Positions 10,591 to 23,066 of a stretch of DNA of 64,000 bases are shown one piece after another. Position numbers and translations under genes: made by a program. Source of the stretch: Rudaea sp. GTDB lineage: Bacteria > Pseudomonadota > Gammaproteobacteria > Xanthomonadales > Rhodanobacteraceae. Under the pieces are notes generated by a model. It made no database searches. It was not told the DNA's origin and saw nothing but the letters and a program-made list of their open reading frames with translations. The DNA is taken from the NCBI GenBank assembly GCA_031291055.1, contig JARLJU010000204.1:1-64000 (forward strand), in the 5' to 3' direction. Position 1 is the first letter of the stretch. Each line of letters opens with the position of its first letter.

Positions 10591-12312
10591 TCAGCGCGCC
10601 TTCTCCGCGGTCTGCATGCGTTTGGTGATCACCCACTGCTGCAACAGCGATAATCCGCCATTCACCGTGTAATACAGCACCAGCCCCGCAGGGAAGAACA
10701 GGAACAGTACGGCGAAGATCAGCGGCATCACTTTCATCATCCGCGCCTGGGTCGGATCCATGCCGGGGCTGCTTGGCGACAGCCACGTCGTCGCACCCAT
10801 GATTACCGCGTTGAGCACGGGCAGGATGAAATACGGATCCGGCGCCGACAGGTTATGGATCCAGCCGAAGAACGGCGCCTGGCGCAACTCCACGCTTTCC
10901 AGCAGCACGTAATACAGCGCAAAGAAAACCGGAATCTGGATCAGGGTCGGCAGACAACCACCCAGTGGATTTATCTTTTCCTTTTTATACAACTCCATCG
11001 TCGCGGCACTGAGCTTCTGCTTGTCGTCGCCATAGCGCTCCTTCAATGCCTCCATGCGCGGCTGCAGGCGCTTCATCTTCGCCATTGAACGGAACTGCGC
11101 TTCGCTCAGTTTGAACAGCGCAAGCTTGATCAGGACGACCAGCAGGATGATTGCCAGACCCCAGTTGCCGACCAGCTCGTAGAGCCTGAGCAGGATCCAG
11201 TGCAGCGGCTCGGCGAGGAAGGTCAGTTTGCCGTAGTCCGCCGTCAGGCTCAGGCCATGGGCGATGTTCGCTTGCTCGATCGCGTCGAGCTGGCTTTCCA
11301 GCGTCGGACCGATGTACAGATGCGACTCGATCGATGCCGTCTGCCCGGGTGCTACCGTCAGCGAGGGCGAAACCGTGCGGATCAGGTAACGCGGCGAGCC
11401 GGCGTTGGTGACGATCTCGGTCGAATAGCTGTCGGTTTCCGCTGCAGGCGGAATCCACGCGGCAAAAAAGTAGTGCTGCAGCATTGCCGCCCAGCCGCCG
11501 CTCGCGTCGCGCTTGAGCGGTTCGGTGCCGAATTTGTCGAATGGCAGCTTCTGGAACTTGTCCTGCGGGTTGTACCAGGCCGCGCCCGCGTAGGCGTACT
11601 TTTCCGGATTGTTGAAGGCGAAACCGCTACCGGCGATGAGCGGCGGCACGCGCTGCAGCTGACGGTATTCGTTCCCGCTCCAGGCCGCCGTCCCGGCGTT
11701 GCTGATTTCCTCTCGCGCATCGATCAGGTAACTGCCGCGCTTGAAAACGTATACTTTGCGCACTTTCAGTCCGGATGATGCATCCTGCCAGATGAGCGGG
11801 ACTTCAAGCACGTCACTGCCCGTTGCAAGCGCATAGGAGGTCTTTTCGGCGGCGAAGACGGCACGGTGATCCGGAGCGGGCGATGCCGGACTGACCAGAC
11901 CTGTCTGGGCGACGAAATATGCCGCCGGCGTGTCGTCGAGCAGGCGCACCGGCTGCGTCTTGTCCTCTGGCGCTAGTGGATAGGCGAGCAGGTCGGTCTG
12001 GACGATGGCACCGCCGCGCGTGTCGATGGAAAGGCGCAGAAGATCGGTTTGTACCTGGATCAATGCGGCAGCAGGCGCGGCCGGCGCGGCAGCGGCCGGA
12101 GCCGCAACGGTTACCGGCGCGCCCACCGGCTGGGGCACGTCTTGCTGGGCGGACGCCGCGGCGCCTGGCTTCGGATCAGCAGGCGCAGTGACGTTGGCCG
12201 CAGCCTCGATGGACGCTGACGGTTGCGGGCCGTAGTCCTGTTGCCAGGCCTGCCACAGCAGGAATCCGACCAGGGCAAATGCGGCGAACAGAAACGAGCG
12301 GGTACTGGACAT
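10591..12312 (-). CDS. yidC: Membrane protein insertase YidC
   Basis: N-terminal TM plus periplasmic domain; KMKRLQPRMEALKERYGDDKQKLS...NPLGGCLPTLIQIPVFFALYYVL. Confidence 0.97.
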   Translation of the reverse strand: MSSTRSFLFAAFALVGFLLWQAWQQDYGPQPSASIEAAANVTAPADPKPGAAASAQQDVPQPVGAPVTVAAPAAAAPAAPAAALIQVQTDLLRLSIDTRGGAIVQTDLLAYPLAPEDKTQPVRLLDDTPAAYFVAQTGLVSPASPAPDHRAVFAAEKTSYALATGSDVLEVPLIWQDASSGLKVRKVYVFKRGSYLIDAREEISNAGTAAWSGNEYRQLQRVPPLIAGSGFAFNNPEKYAYAGAAWYNPQDKFQKLPFDKFGTEPLKRDASGGWAAMLQHYFFAAWIPPAAETDSYSTEIVTNAGSPRYLIRTVSPSLTVAPGQTASIESHLYIGPTLESQLDAIEQANIAHGLSLTADYGKLTFLAEPLHWILLRLYELVGNWGLAIILLVVLIKLALFKLSEAQFRSMAKMKRLQPRMEALKERYGDDKQKLSAATMELYKKEKINPLGGCLPTLIQIPVFFALYYVLLESVELRQAPFFGWIHNLSAPDPYFILPVLNAVIMGATTWLSPSSPGMDPTQARMMKVMPLIFAVLFLFFPAGLVLYYTVNGGLSLLQQWVITKRMQTAEKAR

Positions 12313-12443
12313 GGGCTTGAGTCGCCGTTGGGTCGCGCTGGGCGCGGTTCAAAGCAGTCCGCGCAATGAGGCGCGGCTGAAGTGTCGATGAAAGTCGCCA
12401 ACGCGCTTTCGCCTGAGTGCGGACGAGCGCATGACGGGAGGAA

Positions 12444-12833
12444 TCACACGTCGGCGCGCATTGTGCCCGGCGTATCGCCTTCCTTCAATGGCGCGAGCCT
12501 GGACCAGAGCGATTCGAGCTCAAGGCGCAACGCCGCGTTGGTCTGCCCGACAGCGAAGCCGCGTGCGATCAACAGCACGTCGATACTGGCCAGACCGGCG
12601 CGATGCAGACGAAAACTCTCGCGTATCACGCGCCGGATGCGATTGCGTATGACTGCAAGTTTGGATACCCGCCGCGATACCGCCATGCCAAGTCGCGCAG
12701 TGCCCAGATCGGTGGGGCGATATTCGGCGAGGAAGCTGCGGCTGGAGAGTCGCTTGGATTGACCGCGCAATGCGGTGAAATCACTGGGTCGCAGCAAGCG
12801 CGCTGTGCGCGGCAGGCTCAGGGCCGCCGTCAC
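12444..12833 (-). CDS. rnpA: Ribonuclease P protein component
   Basis: RNRIRRVIRESFR signature; position between rpmH and yidC. Confidence 0.93.
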   Translation of the reverse strand: MTAALSLPRTARLLRPSDFTALRGQSKRLSSRSFLAEYRPTDLGTARLGMAVSRRVSKLAVIRNRIRRVIRESFRLHRAGLASIDVLLIARGFAVGQTNAALRLELESLWSRLAPLKEGDTPGTMRADV

Positions 12834-12841
12834 GGCAAAAC

Positions 12842-12976
12842 TTACGGGATGAGACGCTTGCGCCCTTTCGCGCGCCGCGCATTCAGGACCAGGCGGCCGC
12901 CGCGGGTTTTCATGCGCGCACGAAAACCGTGGGTACGGGCGTGCTTGAGGTTGCCGGGTTGAAAGGTGCGTTTCAT
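12842..12976 (-). CDS. rpmH: 50S ribosomal protein L34
   Basis: Manual translation [44 protein letters not shown]; below the ORF-track length cutoff. Confidence 0.97.
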   Translation of the reverse strand: MKRTFQPGNLKHARTHGFRARMKTRGGRLVLNARRAKGRKRLIP

Positions 12977-13153
12977 GACGGTCTCGACAGGGGGTAAAAA
13001 GACTTTCAAGGGTAGCGGCGAAAGTGTACTTTTGTCAATATCCGCGCGCTTGGCGTACCCCGTTGCGCGGGGGTAGACTGCGGCTCCGCGTAAAACAACT
13101 CTGATCGAAAACTTCTAGCCGAAGACTTTCGAGCCGAAAGGATCGGCGCACTG

Positions 13154-14470
13154 ATGAGCGAACTGTGGCGACGTTGCCTGGAGCGTCTTGAGGGCGAACT
13201 CAGCGTCGAGGACTTGCATACGTATCTGATGCCCTTGCAGGCGATCGAGGACGCCGAAGGCGTGCGCCTGCTCGCTCCCAACGGTTATACCCTGGACTTC
13301 GTTCGCTCCGAATTTCTTCCGCGCATCGGCGCCGTGCTCGATCATCTCAACGGCAAGCCGCTGCGATTGCGCATGGAAGTAGGCACCTTGAACAACCGCC
13401 GTTCCGAACGGCACACCCCCAGGGCGGCGAGCGCGGACGCGCCGGAGTTCGATCACAATCTGGATCCTTACTACACCTTCGATTCCTTTGTCGAAGGCAA
13501 ATCCAACCAGCTCGGCAAGGCCGCGGCAATCCAGGTGGCGAACAACCCCGGTCGCGCCTACAACCCGCTGCTGCTGTATGGCGGTACCGGTTTGGGAAAG
13601 ACGCACCTGATGCATGCCGCCGGCAACCTGATCCGCGCGAACAATCCGGCGACGAAGGTGATGTACCTGCGCTCGGAACAGTTCGTCAGTGCGATGATCG
13701 ACGCATTGCGCACGAAGCGGATGGACGATTTCAAACGCCGCTTTCGCGACGTCGATGCGTTACTGATTGACGATATCCAGTTTTTCGCCGGCAAGAACAC
13801 CACGCAGGAAGAATTCTTTCACACGTTCAACGCCTTGTTTGAAGGCAAGCAACAGATCATCCTGACCTGCGATCGCTATCCCAAGGAGGTGGACAATCTT
13901 GAGCCCCGGCTGAAGTCGCGCCTGGGCTGGGGGCTGTCCGTCGCCATCGATCCACCGGATTTCGAAACCCGTGCGGCGATCCTGTTGAGCAAGGCAGCGT
14001 CGCGCGGATTGGAGATGCCGGAAAGCGTCGCCTTTCTGGTGGCCAAGCGCATGCGCTCGAATGTCCGTGACCTGGAAGGCGCTCTCAATACGCTGGCGGC
14101 ACGCGCCAATTTTCTCGGCCGGCCGATCACCGAGGAATTCGCGCAGGAGACCTTGCGCGATCTGCTCACGGTGCACAGCCAGTCGATTACGCTTTCAAAC
14201 ATCCAGAAGACCGTGGGCGACTATTACCAGTTGCGTTTGTCCGACCTGCTGTCGATGAATCGCAGCCGCTCGCTGGCTCGCCCGCGGCAAATGGCCATGG
14301 CGCTGGCCAAGGAACTGACTGAACATAGCCTGCCCGAGATCGGCAAGGCCTTCGGCGGCAGGGACCATACCACCGTGCTGCACGCATGCCGTACGATACG
14401 AGCCCTGTGCCTGGTCGATGGCAAGCTACGTCAGGACTGGGAAAAGCTCTTGCGTGAATTGACGGGGTAG
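13154..14470 (+). CDS. dnaA: Chromosomal replication initiator protein DnaA
   Basis: [19 protein letters not shown] Walker [13 protein letters not shown] Walker B; C-terminal [11 protein letters not shown] DnaA signature. Confidence 0.98.
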   Translation: MSELWRRCLERLEGELSVEDLHTYLMPLQAIEDAEGVRLLAPNGYTLDFVRSEFLPRIGAVLDHLNGKPLRLRMEVGTLNNRRSERHTPRAASADAPEFDHNLDPYYTFDSFVEGKSNQLGKAAAIQVANNPGRAYNPLLLYGGTGLGKTHLMHAAGNLIRANNPATKVMYLRSEQFVSAMIDALRTKRMDDFKRRFRDVDALLIDDIQFFAGKNTTQEEFFHTFNALFEGKQQIILTCDRYPKEVDNLEPRLKSRLGWGLSVAIDPPDFETRAAILLSKAASRGLEMPESVAFLVAKRMRSNVRDLEGALNTLAARANFLGRPITEEFAQETLRDLLTVHSQSITLSNIQKTVGDYYQLRLSDLLSMNRSRSLARPRQMAMALAKELTEHSLPEIGKAFGGRDHTTVLHACRTIRALCLVDGKLRQDWEKLLRELTG

Positions 14471-14686
14471 TATTGGCTGTGGGTAACTTGTGGAGAAAAT
14501 GGAACGGTCAAACCATCCACAAGCCATGCACAGGAACGACCGCAAAAAGCGCGGCGGGATTGACAGCGTAAATATTTGAAAACAAAGTGTTTATAGAGCA
14601 TATCCGGATATCAACCGGGAACAACAGCTACTGTCTGGTCTTTTATCAAACAAGATAACAAACATCTGCCGACGGAACCCGCAATC
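14471..14686. other. oriC: Putative origin of replication (oriC) in dnaA-dnaN intergenic region
   Basis: DnaA-like boxes TGTGGGTAA (14478-14486), TGTGGAGAA (14489-14497), CCATCCACA (14513-14521), CCATGCACA (14524-14532), followed by AT-rich sequence ~14570-14665. Confidence 0.65.
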
Positions 14687-15787
14687 ATGCATTTCAGTAT
14701 CCAGCGCGAAGTCCTTCTCAAGCCTTTGCAGCAAGTTATCGGTGTTGTGGAGAGACGCCAGACCCTGCCAGTGTTGTCCAACCTGCTGGTTGTCGCTTCG
14801 CCCGGAAAAGTGACTTTCACCGGTACAGACCTGGAAGTGGAAATGTCGGCCAGCGCCGAGGCTCAGGACATCACGCCAGGCGAAGTCACTATTCCCGCAC
14901 GCAAGCTGTTCGATATCTGCCGGGCCCTGCAGGACGGCAGCAAGGTCGACTTCAAGCTGAGCGGCGAACGCGTGACGGTCAGCTCCGGCCGCAGCCGGTT
15001 CACGCTGTCCACGCTTGCCGCATCGGAATTTCCAGTCATCGACAACATCGAGTTAATCGAGCGTGCCGGCTTGCCGGAAGCCACGCTGAAGGACTTGATG
15101 GATCGGACCGCGTTTGCGATGGCCCATCAGGACGTGCGCTATTACTTGAACGGCCTGTTGTTGGATTTGCGCGAACATGCGTTGCGCTGCGTCGCGACGG
15201 ACGGACATCGGCTTGCCCTGGCGGAAACGGAATTGACTTCCGGCGGCGCCACGCAAAGACAGATCATCATCCCGCGCAAGGGTGTGCTTGAGCTGCAGGG
15301 CTTGTTTGAGAGCGGCGATGGCAATGTGGAGTTGGAATTCGGCCGCAATCATTTGCGCGTGCGCAGAAACGATGTGGTGTTCACGTCCAAGCTGATTGAC
15401 GGGCGTTTTCCGGACTACGAAGCAGTCATCCCGATTGGTGCCGACAAGGAAGTACGTATTTCGCGCGAGGCCCTGCGTGGCGCCCTGCAACGCGCAGCGA
15501 TTCTGTCGAATGAGAAATATCGCGGGGTCAAGCTCGAAGTCAGTCCAAACAAGCTGCGCATCGTCGCGCACAATCCCGAGCAGGAAGAAGCGGTGGAGGA
15601 ACTTGAGGCGAAGACGGGGACGAGCGACCTGAGCGTGGGTTTCAACGTGAATTATCTGCTGGATGCACTGAATGTGTTGCGCAGCGAAGAAGTGCTTCTG
15701 TGCTTGCGCGATGGCAATTCCAGTTGCCTGCTGCGTGCGCCGGACAGCGAACAGTCGCGGCACGTGATCATGCCACTGCGCCTTTGA
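14687..15787 (+). CDS. dnaN: DNA polymerase III beta subunit (sliding clamp)
   Basis: 366 aa, MHFSIQREVLLKPLQQVIGVVERRQTLPVLSNLLV ... terminal VIMPLRL. Confidence 0.98.
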   Translation: MHFSIQREVLLKPLQQVIGVVERRQTLPVLSNLLVVASPGKVTFTGTDLEVEMSASAEAQDITPGEVTIPARKLFDICRALQDGSKVDFKLSGERVTVSSGRSRFTLSTLAASEFPVIDNIELIERAGLPEATLKDLMDRTAFAMAHQDVRYYLNGLLLDLREHALRCVATDGHRLALAETELTSGGATQRQIIIPRKGVLELQGLFESGDGNVELEFGRNHLRVRRNDVVFTSKLIDGRFPDYEAVIPIGADKEVRISREALRGALQRAAILSNEKYRGVKLEVSPNKLRIVAHNPEQEEAVEELEAKTGTSDLSVGFNVNYLLDALNVLRSEEVLLCLRDGNSSCLLRAPDSEQSRHVIMPLRL

Positions 15788-15845
15788 TCGACGTCTCTCG
15801 TAGTGGCGCAGGCTGTCTTCGCACCGTTTGCACGAAGGGTTTCAC

Positions 15846-16925
15846 GTGCGGCTGATCGAATTGCGGCTGGAAAACCTGCGCAATATCTCCTCGCTTGAGT
15901 TGCAGCTCGATCCGAGAATCAATCTGTTCATCGGCTCCAACGGTGCAGGCAAAACAAGCATTCTGGAGGGAGCGTATCTGCTCTCGCACGCGCAAAGCTT
16001 TCGCTCCGGGCAGATCAACGCCCTGATTGGCCGCGGCGCTGAACATTTCAGCGTGTTCGCCCGTGTGGAACGGCACGCCGGCCCGGTGCAGATTGGGCTT
16101 ACGCGTGCCGCTGGCAGTTGGTCGGCCAAGGTCAACAACGACGATGCGTCAAGTCTCGGCCGCATGCTTCGTGAATACGCACAAGTATGTTTCGAGCCCG
16201 GCACCCACGCGCTGATTTCGGGGGGCAGCGAGGAGCGCAGACGGTTTCTTGACTGGGGCGCGTTCCACGTGGAACCAGAGTTCATGGCGAGGGTCCGCGC
16301 GTTCCGTCGGGCTTTGCTTCAACGCAATACGCTGTTGAAACAGGGCTGCCGCGACCTCGAATTGGACTGGTGGGACAAGGAGGTGGCGCGGGCAGGTGAA
16401 TCCCTTTCGACGAGCCGCTCCGACTATTTTCACCGCTATTCGCCAGCCCTGATCGAAGCCATGGCGTGTTACCTGCCTGAACTCGGCGAAGCCAGCACGC
16501 GCTACAGCCAGGGTTGGCCAGAGGACATGTCATTGGAGCAAGCATTGAAGGAGACCCGTGGATCCGATCAAGCGCGAGGTTTCACCAGCCGCGGACCGCA
16601 CCGCACTGACTGGGGTATTCAGTTTGCGCTGGCGCCGCAGCGCGAGCACTTGTCGCGCGGCCAGGAAAAGTTGTGCGCTTTGGCCTGCGTGCTTGCGCAG
16701 GCGCGCTGTTTTGCCGATTCTCGAGGCGAGTGGCCCGTCATCGCATTGGACGACTTGTCTTCGGAACTGGATGTCGCACACCAAGGCATCGTCGTCGATA
16801 CGCTGTCCTCTTGCGGTGCACAGATACTGATTTCGGCGATCGATATTCCCGCGTGCATTCGGGCAGCTGGAGTCCCTGCCCGAGTGTTCCATGTGGAACA
16901 TGGCAAGGTGCGCACCTTGCTATAA
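15846..16925 (+). CDS. recF: DNA replication/repair protein RecF
   Basis: GTG start giving MRLIELRLENLRNISSLEL; FIGSNGAGKTSILEG Walker A; position dnaN-recF-gyrB. Confidence 0.94.
   Translation: MRLIELRLENLRNISSLELQLDPRINLFIGSNGAGKTSILEGAYLLSHAQSFRSGQINALIGRGAEHFSVFARVERHAGPVQIGLTRAAGSWSAKVNNDDASSLGRMLREYAQVCFEPGTHALISGGSEERRRFLDWGAFHVEPEFMARVRAFRRALLQRNTLLKQGCRDLELDWWDKEVARAGESLSTSRSDYFHRYSPALIEAMACYLPELGEASTRYSQGWPEDMSLEQALKETRGSDQARGFTSRGPHRTDWGIQFALAPQREHLSRGQEKLCALACVLAQARCFADSRGEWPVIALDDLSSELDVAHQGIVVDTLSSCGAQILISAIDIPACIRAAGVPARVFHVEHGKVRTLL
16261..16276. promoter_or_regulatory. parS: parS-like centromere site
   Basis: cGTTCCACGTGGAACc: 14-bp perfect palindrome fitting GTTNCACGTGNAAC, inside recF. 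Confidence 0.7.
16885..16900. promoter_or_regulatory. parS: parS-like centromere site (one central mismatch)
   Basis: TGTTCCATGTGGAACA: differs from TGTTCCACGTGGAACA at one position, inside the 3' end of recF. Confidence 0.6.
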
Positions 16926-16983
16926 TTGGCAGCCGTTCTTAAACCTTCTTCCTTGGCGCCATCCCGGCGCTGAAAGCCAGTAG

Positions 16984-19419
<2,436 letters not shown>

Positions 19420-19560
19420 AACCCGCTCGGCGTGAGCAGACCGTACGTTCGGCACGATTGTGCATTGGCAGCTTGAGCTTCCGTCGAGCCGGCGTTAACC
19501 TCGACCGGCACTGCGCTGCGTTCAAGCAGGCAACATGATCTTCTTTGAGAGGGCAAGACC

Positions 19561-20841
19561 GTGAAAAAGGGCAGGTTGATCCAGAGTTTCCTGTGCGTAG
19601 GCGTGACATTGCTGCTGGCGGTTAACGGCGCTGCCGCGGCGTCGAAGCAGGACGACAAGAGCCATTATCCGAATGCGACGCGTACGGAACCGAAAACCGA
19701 TTTGAAAAGCCCTTCCGAGCAAAAAGCCTTGCAGGACGGATTGAATGCCCTGAATGCCGGCGATGACGCCAAAGCGCAGGAACTGCTGCAGAAAGCGCTG
19801 GATTCGAGCAAGAGCAAATATGCACAGGGCATCGCACTCGAAGGCCTGGCGAACCTGAAGTTCAACGCCGGCGACTACAAGGCTTCGATAGAAACCTACA
19901 AGAAACTGCTCGATCTGAATTCGGTACCCAACGACGCCTATTTCGATTCGATGTTCAATCTCGTCAATGCGTACATGGGTGACGAGCAGTATCAGGCGGC
20001 GGCCGACGAACTGAAGGTCTGGCGCGACCAGGGCAAACGCGAAACACCCGACTCGTATGCGATCGAAGGCAACATCGACTACCGCATGAAGAAGTATCCG
20101 GAAGCGATCGCTGCGATCAAGAAGGCGCAGTCCATGACCGACAAGCCGAAGGACTCATGGAACAGCATCCTGATGGCCAGTTACGCCGAAAGCGGGCAGG
20201 GTTCGCAGGCGTCCGGTGTCCTCGACCAGGAACTGGCGAAGGATCCGAACAACAAGAAGCTCATCCAGAACGCCCTGGTCGTCTATGCCCAGGCGAACGA
20301 AACGGACAAGGCACTGGCGCTGCTTGACCGCGAACACAGCCAGGGCTTGGTCACCGACGAAAACGACTATCTGAATGCCGCGCGGATCTACGCAAACATC
20401 GCCCAGAACACGGATACCGGCGCCACCAACGGGCTCAAGGGCGCCAACGTGCTGCAAGAAGGGCTGAGCAAGGGCGCAGTCAAGGCGACGGCCGATAACT
20501 ACAAGCTGCTTGGCGACTCCTTCATGATCGCCGGCGAGAACGACAAGGCACTGGAGGCCTACAACAAGGCGGCTCCGCTCGCCACCAACGGCGATATCGA
20601 CTATCGCCGCGCCCAGGTCATGGGCGCGGCGCAAGATTTCGCCGGTGCCAAGGTTGCCGTACAGAAGGCCATATCCCGCGGCGTGACGCACAAGGGCAAG
20701 GCCTATCTGCTTCTGGGCAAGCTCGACCTCGGACTCAAGGACAATGCCGGAGCCCGGGCGGCATTTGAACAGGCGCAGCAGGATCCGGAAACCCAAAGCG
20801 AAGCCGCCGATCAGCTGAAGAAAGTCCGCGGTGCAAAATGA
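19561..20841 (+). CDS. Secreted/periplasmic tetratricopeptide repeat protein
   Basis: Signal peptide MKKGRLIQSFLCVGVTLLLAVNGAAAA and repeated TPR-like helices; directly upstream of tonB. Confidence 0.8.
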   Translation: MKKGRLIQSFLCVGVTLLLAVNGAAAASKQDDKSHYPNATRTEPKTDLKSPSEQKALQDGLNALNAGDDAKAQELLQKALDSSKSKYAQGIALEGLANLKFNAGDYKASIETYKKLLDLNSVPNDAYFDSMFNLVNAYMGDEQYQAAADELKVWRDQGKRETPDSYAIEGNIDYRMKKYPEAIAAIKKAQSMTDKPKDSWNSILMASYAESGQGSQASGVLDQELAKDPNNKKLIQNALVVYAQANETDKALALLDREHSQGLVTDENDYLNAARIYANIAQNTDTGATNGLKGANVLQEGLSKGAVKATADNYKLLGDSFMIAGENDKALEAYNKAAPLATNGDIDYRRAQVMGAAQDFAGAKVAVQKAISRGVTHKGKAYLLLGKLDLGLKDNAGARAAFEQAQQDPETQSEAADQLKKVRGAK

Positions 20842-21004
20842 AACAAGATTCATCGCGCTGCTGCAGACGGACATCTATACAAACGAACGGTGCTGGTGTA
20901 ACTTGCCCGGCTCCGTCGGAAGATCGACTTGGGTCGCACAGGGTTGGCGTCAGCGACCGCGTGCGGAATCCGTTTTCGTTTAGGTCAGACACTGGTTCAA
21001 GCTG

Positions 21005-21664
21005 ATGGCGTCAGACGCATACCAAACTCAGAGCGAGCCGTTCAATTGGAAGCGCACCTTCGCGCTTGCCGGTGCCTTCGCGCTGCACGCGTTCGCTTTC
21101 ATGATGTTGCTCGCGCCGGTGACGCCGCCGAAAGCAAAGGAAAAAGCGAAGGACAATATCGTGACGGTGGAATTCATCGAACCGCCGCCGCCGCCGCCGC
21201 CCCCGCCGCCCCCGCCGCCGGAGCCGCCGAAGAAGCCACCGCCGAAGATCGTCGAGAAGATCAAGCCGCCGCCGGTTGCCCCGCCGCCGCCGCCACCCGC
21301 ACCGGTGGAGGCGCCGCCGACGCCGATGTCGATACCGACACCGCCCGCACCGCCCGCACCTCCGGCGCCGCCGGCAGATATCGCACCAAGCGAAAACATC
21401 AGTTTCCGCAAGATGCGGCCGCCGCACTATCCGCCTCAGGCGGTGCGCGAACACCATACCGGCAAGGTAATCCTGAAGGTGCTGATCGCCGTCGACGGTT
21501 CGCCGAAAGACATCACGGTGGAGAAGTCCAGCGGTTTTCGTGAACTCGACCAGGCCGCAATTGCGGCTGCGAAGAACTGGAGTTTCAATCCGGGTGTGCG
21601 CAACGGGCAAAAGTACGAAGGCTATGCCTTGGTGCCGATCGACTTCAATCTCACTGATCTATGA
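21005..21664 (+). CDS. tonB: Energy transducer TonB
   Basis: N-terminal TM, long Pro-rich linker, C-terminal YPPQAVREHHTGKVILKVLIAVDGSPKDITVEKSSGFRELDQAAI. Confidence 0.93.
   Translation: MASDAYQTQSEPFNWKRTFALAGAFALHAFAFMMLLAPVTPPKAKEKAKDNIVTVEFIEPPPPPPPPPPPPPEPPKKPPPKIVEKIKPPPVAPPPPPPAPVEAPPTPMSIPTPPAPPAPPAPPADIAPSENISFRKMRPPHYPPQAVREHHTGKVILKVLIAVDGSPKDITVEKSSGFRELDQAAIAAAKNWSFNPGVRNGQKYEGYALVPIDFNLTDL
21182..21365 (+). repeat. Low-complexity CCG-rich tract encoding the TonB polyproline linker
   Basis: Runs of CCGCCGCCG encoding PPPPPPPPPPPPPEPPKKPPPK... Confidence 0.8.
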
Positions 21665-21731
21665 TGGTCGGGCAGGTAGCTACCTGCCGCGACTGGTGAC
21701 ACTATAGTGACCTCAAACAAAGGGTAGCGTT

Positions 21732-22595
21732 ATGCAGCAAGATCCAGCTTCGACTCAACCTGCCGCGCCAGGCAGCGTACCCCCGCCGGCAGATGCTGCG
21801 GCGGCCACGGCAGCACCGGCGGGCATGGCGCCTGCGGGTCATGGCGACGCCGCTGCCCTGTCGCAGATGGGCTTTGACCATCTGATCCACAACTTCGATC
21901 TGCTCGGCTGGGCCGTGTTCTGGGTCCTGTCGATCATGACCGTGGGATCATGGTATTTCATCCTGCTCAACGCCTGGCGTGCAATCCAGATCCGTTCGCG
22001 CGCCGACAAGGTGCGCCATGTGTTCTGGGAAACGACGTCGGCCCAGGAAGCCGTACGCATCATGGAAGACCAGCCCAAATGGGAACCGTTCTCCAAGATC
22101 GCGCTGGAATGTGCCTCCGCCGCCGCGCATCATCAACGGCATGAAGGCAGCCGTTTGGTCGAAGCGCTCAACCGCTCCGAGTTCATCGACCGCGCCCTGC
22201 GCCAAGGCGTTGCGCGTGAAAGCGCTCGTCTGGAAGGTGGCCTGACTTGGTTGGCCACGACCGGTTCGACCGCGCCCTTCGTCGGCCTGCTCGGCACCGT
22301 ATGGGGCATCTATCACGCCCTGATCCGCATCGGCGCTTCCGGCAATGCCGGCATCGAGACCGTGGCCGGACCGGTCGGCGAGGCGCTCATCATGACCGCC
22401 ATGGGTCTGGGCGTCGCGATTCCCGCCGTGCTCGCGTACAACATTTTCGTGCGCGCCAACCGCGTGACCAATGCCCAGTTCGACGAATTCGCGCATGATC
22501 TTCATGATTTCTTTGCCACCGGTTCGCGTGTGGACACGGGTGCCGCGGCGACTTTGACGGCGCCCAAGCCGGGTGCTGCGGGCCCGAGGAAGTAA
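21732..22595 (+). CDS. exbB: MotA/TolQ/ExbB proton channel family protein
   Basis: GLTWLATTGSTAPFVGLLGTVWGIYHALIRIG. Confidence 0.93.
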   Translation: MQQDPASTQPAAPGSVPPPADAAAATAAPAGMAPAGHGDAAALSQMGFDHLIHNFDLLGWAVFWVLSIMTVGSWYFILLNAWRAIQIRSRADKVRHVFWETTSAQEAVRIMEDQPKWEPFSKIALECASAAAHHQRHEGSRLVEALNRSEFIDRALRQGVARESARLEGGLTWLATTGSTAPFVGLLGTVWGIYHALIRIGASGNAGIETVAGPVGEALIMTAMGLGVAIPAVLAYNIFVRANRVTNAQFDEFAHDLHDFFATGSRVDTGAAATLTAPKPGAAGPRK

Positions 22596-22598
22596 GTC

Positions 22599-23024
22599 AT
22601 GGCGTTCAGTTCCGGCAGCGGCGGCGGAGTGATGGCGGAAATCAACGTCACGCCGCTGGTCGACGTGATGTTGGTGCTGTTGATCATTTTCATGATCACG
22701 GCACCGTTGGCCGCGCACAAGATCAAGATAGAATTGCCGATCGCAAGCCTGGCCAAGCCACCGGACGATGTCGCCAACCAGCCGATCACCTTGTCGATCA
22801 AGGACACCGGTGAGCTGTATTGGAACGATGAGCCGATCACCGAGACCACCATGCAGGCACAGCTGCGCGTGGCCGCGCAACGCACGCCGCAGCCGGAATT
22901 GCAGATCCGCGCCGACAAGGACACCGAATATCAGGTGGTCGCGACGGTGATGGGCGACGCGAAAGCCGCCGGCATGGTCAAGCTCGGCTTCATAACCCAG
23001 GCGCAAAGTGCGCAACAGCAATAA
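22599..23024 (+). CDS. exbD: Biopolymer transporter ExbD (copy 1)
   Basis: AEINVTPLVDVMLVLLIIFMITAPL. Confidence 0.93.
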   Translation: MAFSSGSGGGVMAEINVTPLVDVMLVLLIIFMITAPLAAHKIKIELPIASLAKPPDDVANQPITLSIKDTGELYWNDEPITETTMQAQLRVAAQRTPQPELQIRADKDTEYQVVATVMGDAKAAGMVKLGFITQAQSAQQQ

Positions 23025-23066
23025 GCGTCGCCGCCGCGCAACGACGACGTTTTGACGAGGTAGGAA

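Noticed and set aside
21182-21365. CCG repeat tract as a tandem repeat or phase-variation locus
   Set aside because: Explained by the TonB polyproline linker; triplet units keep frame.
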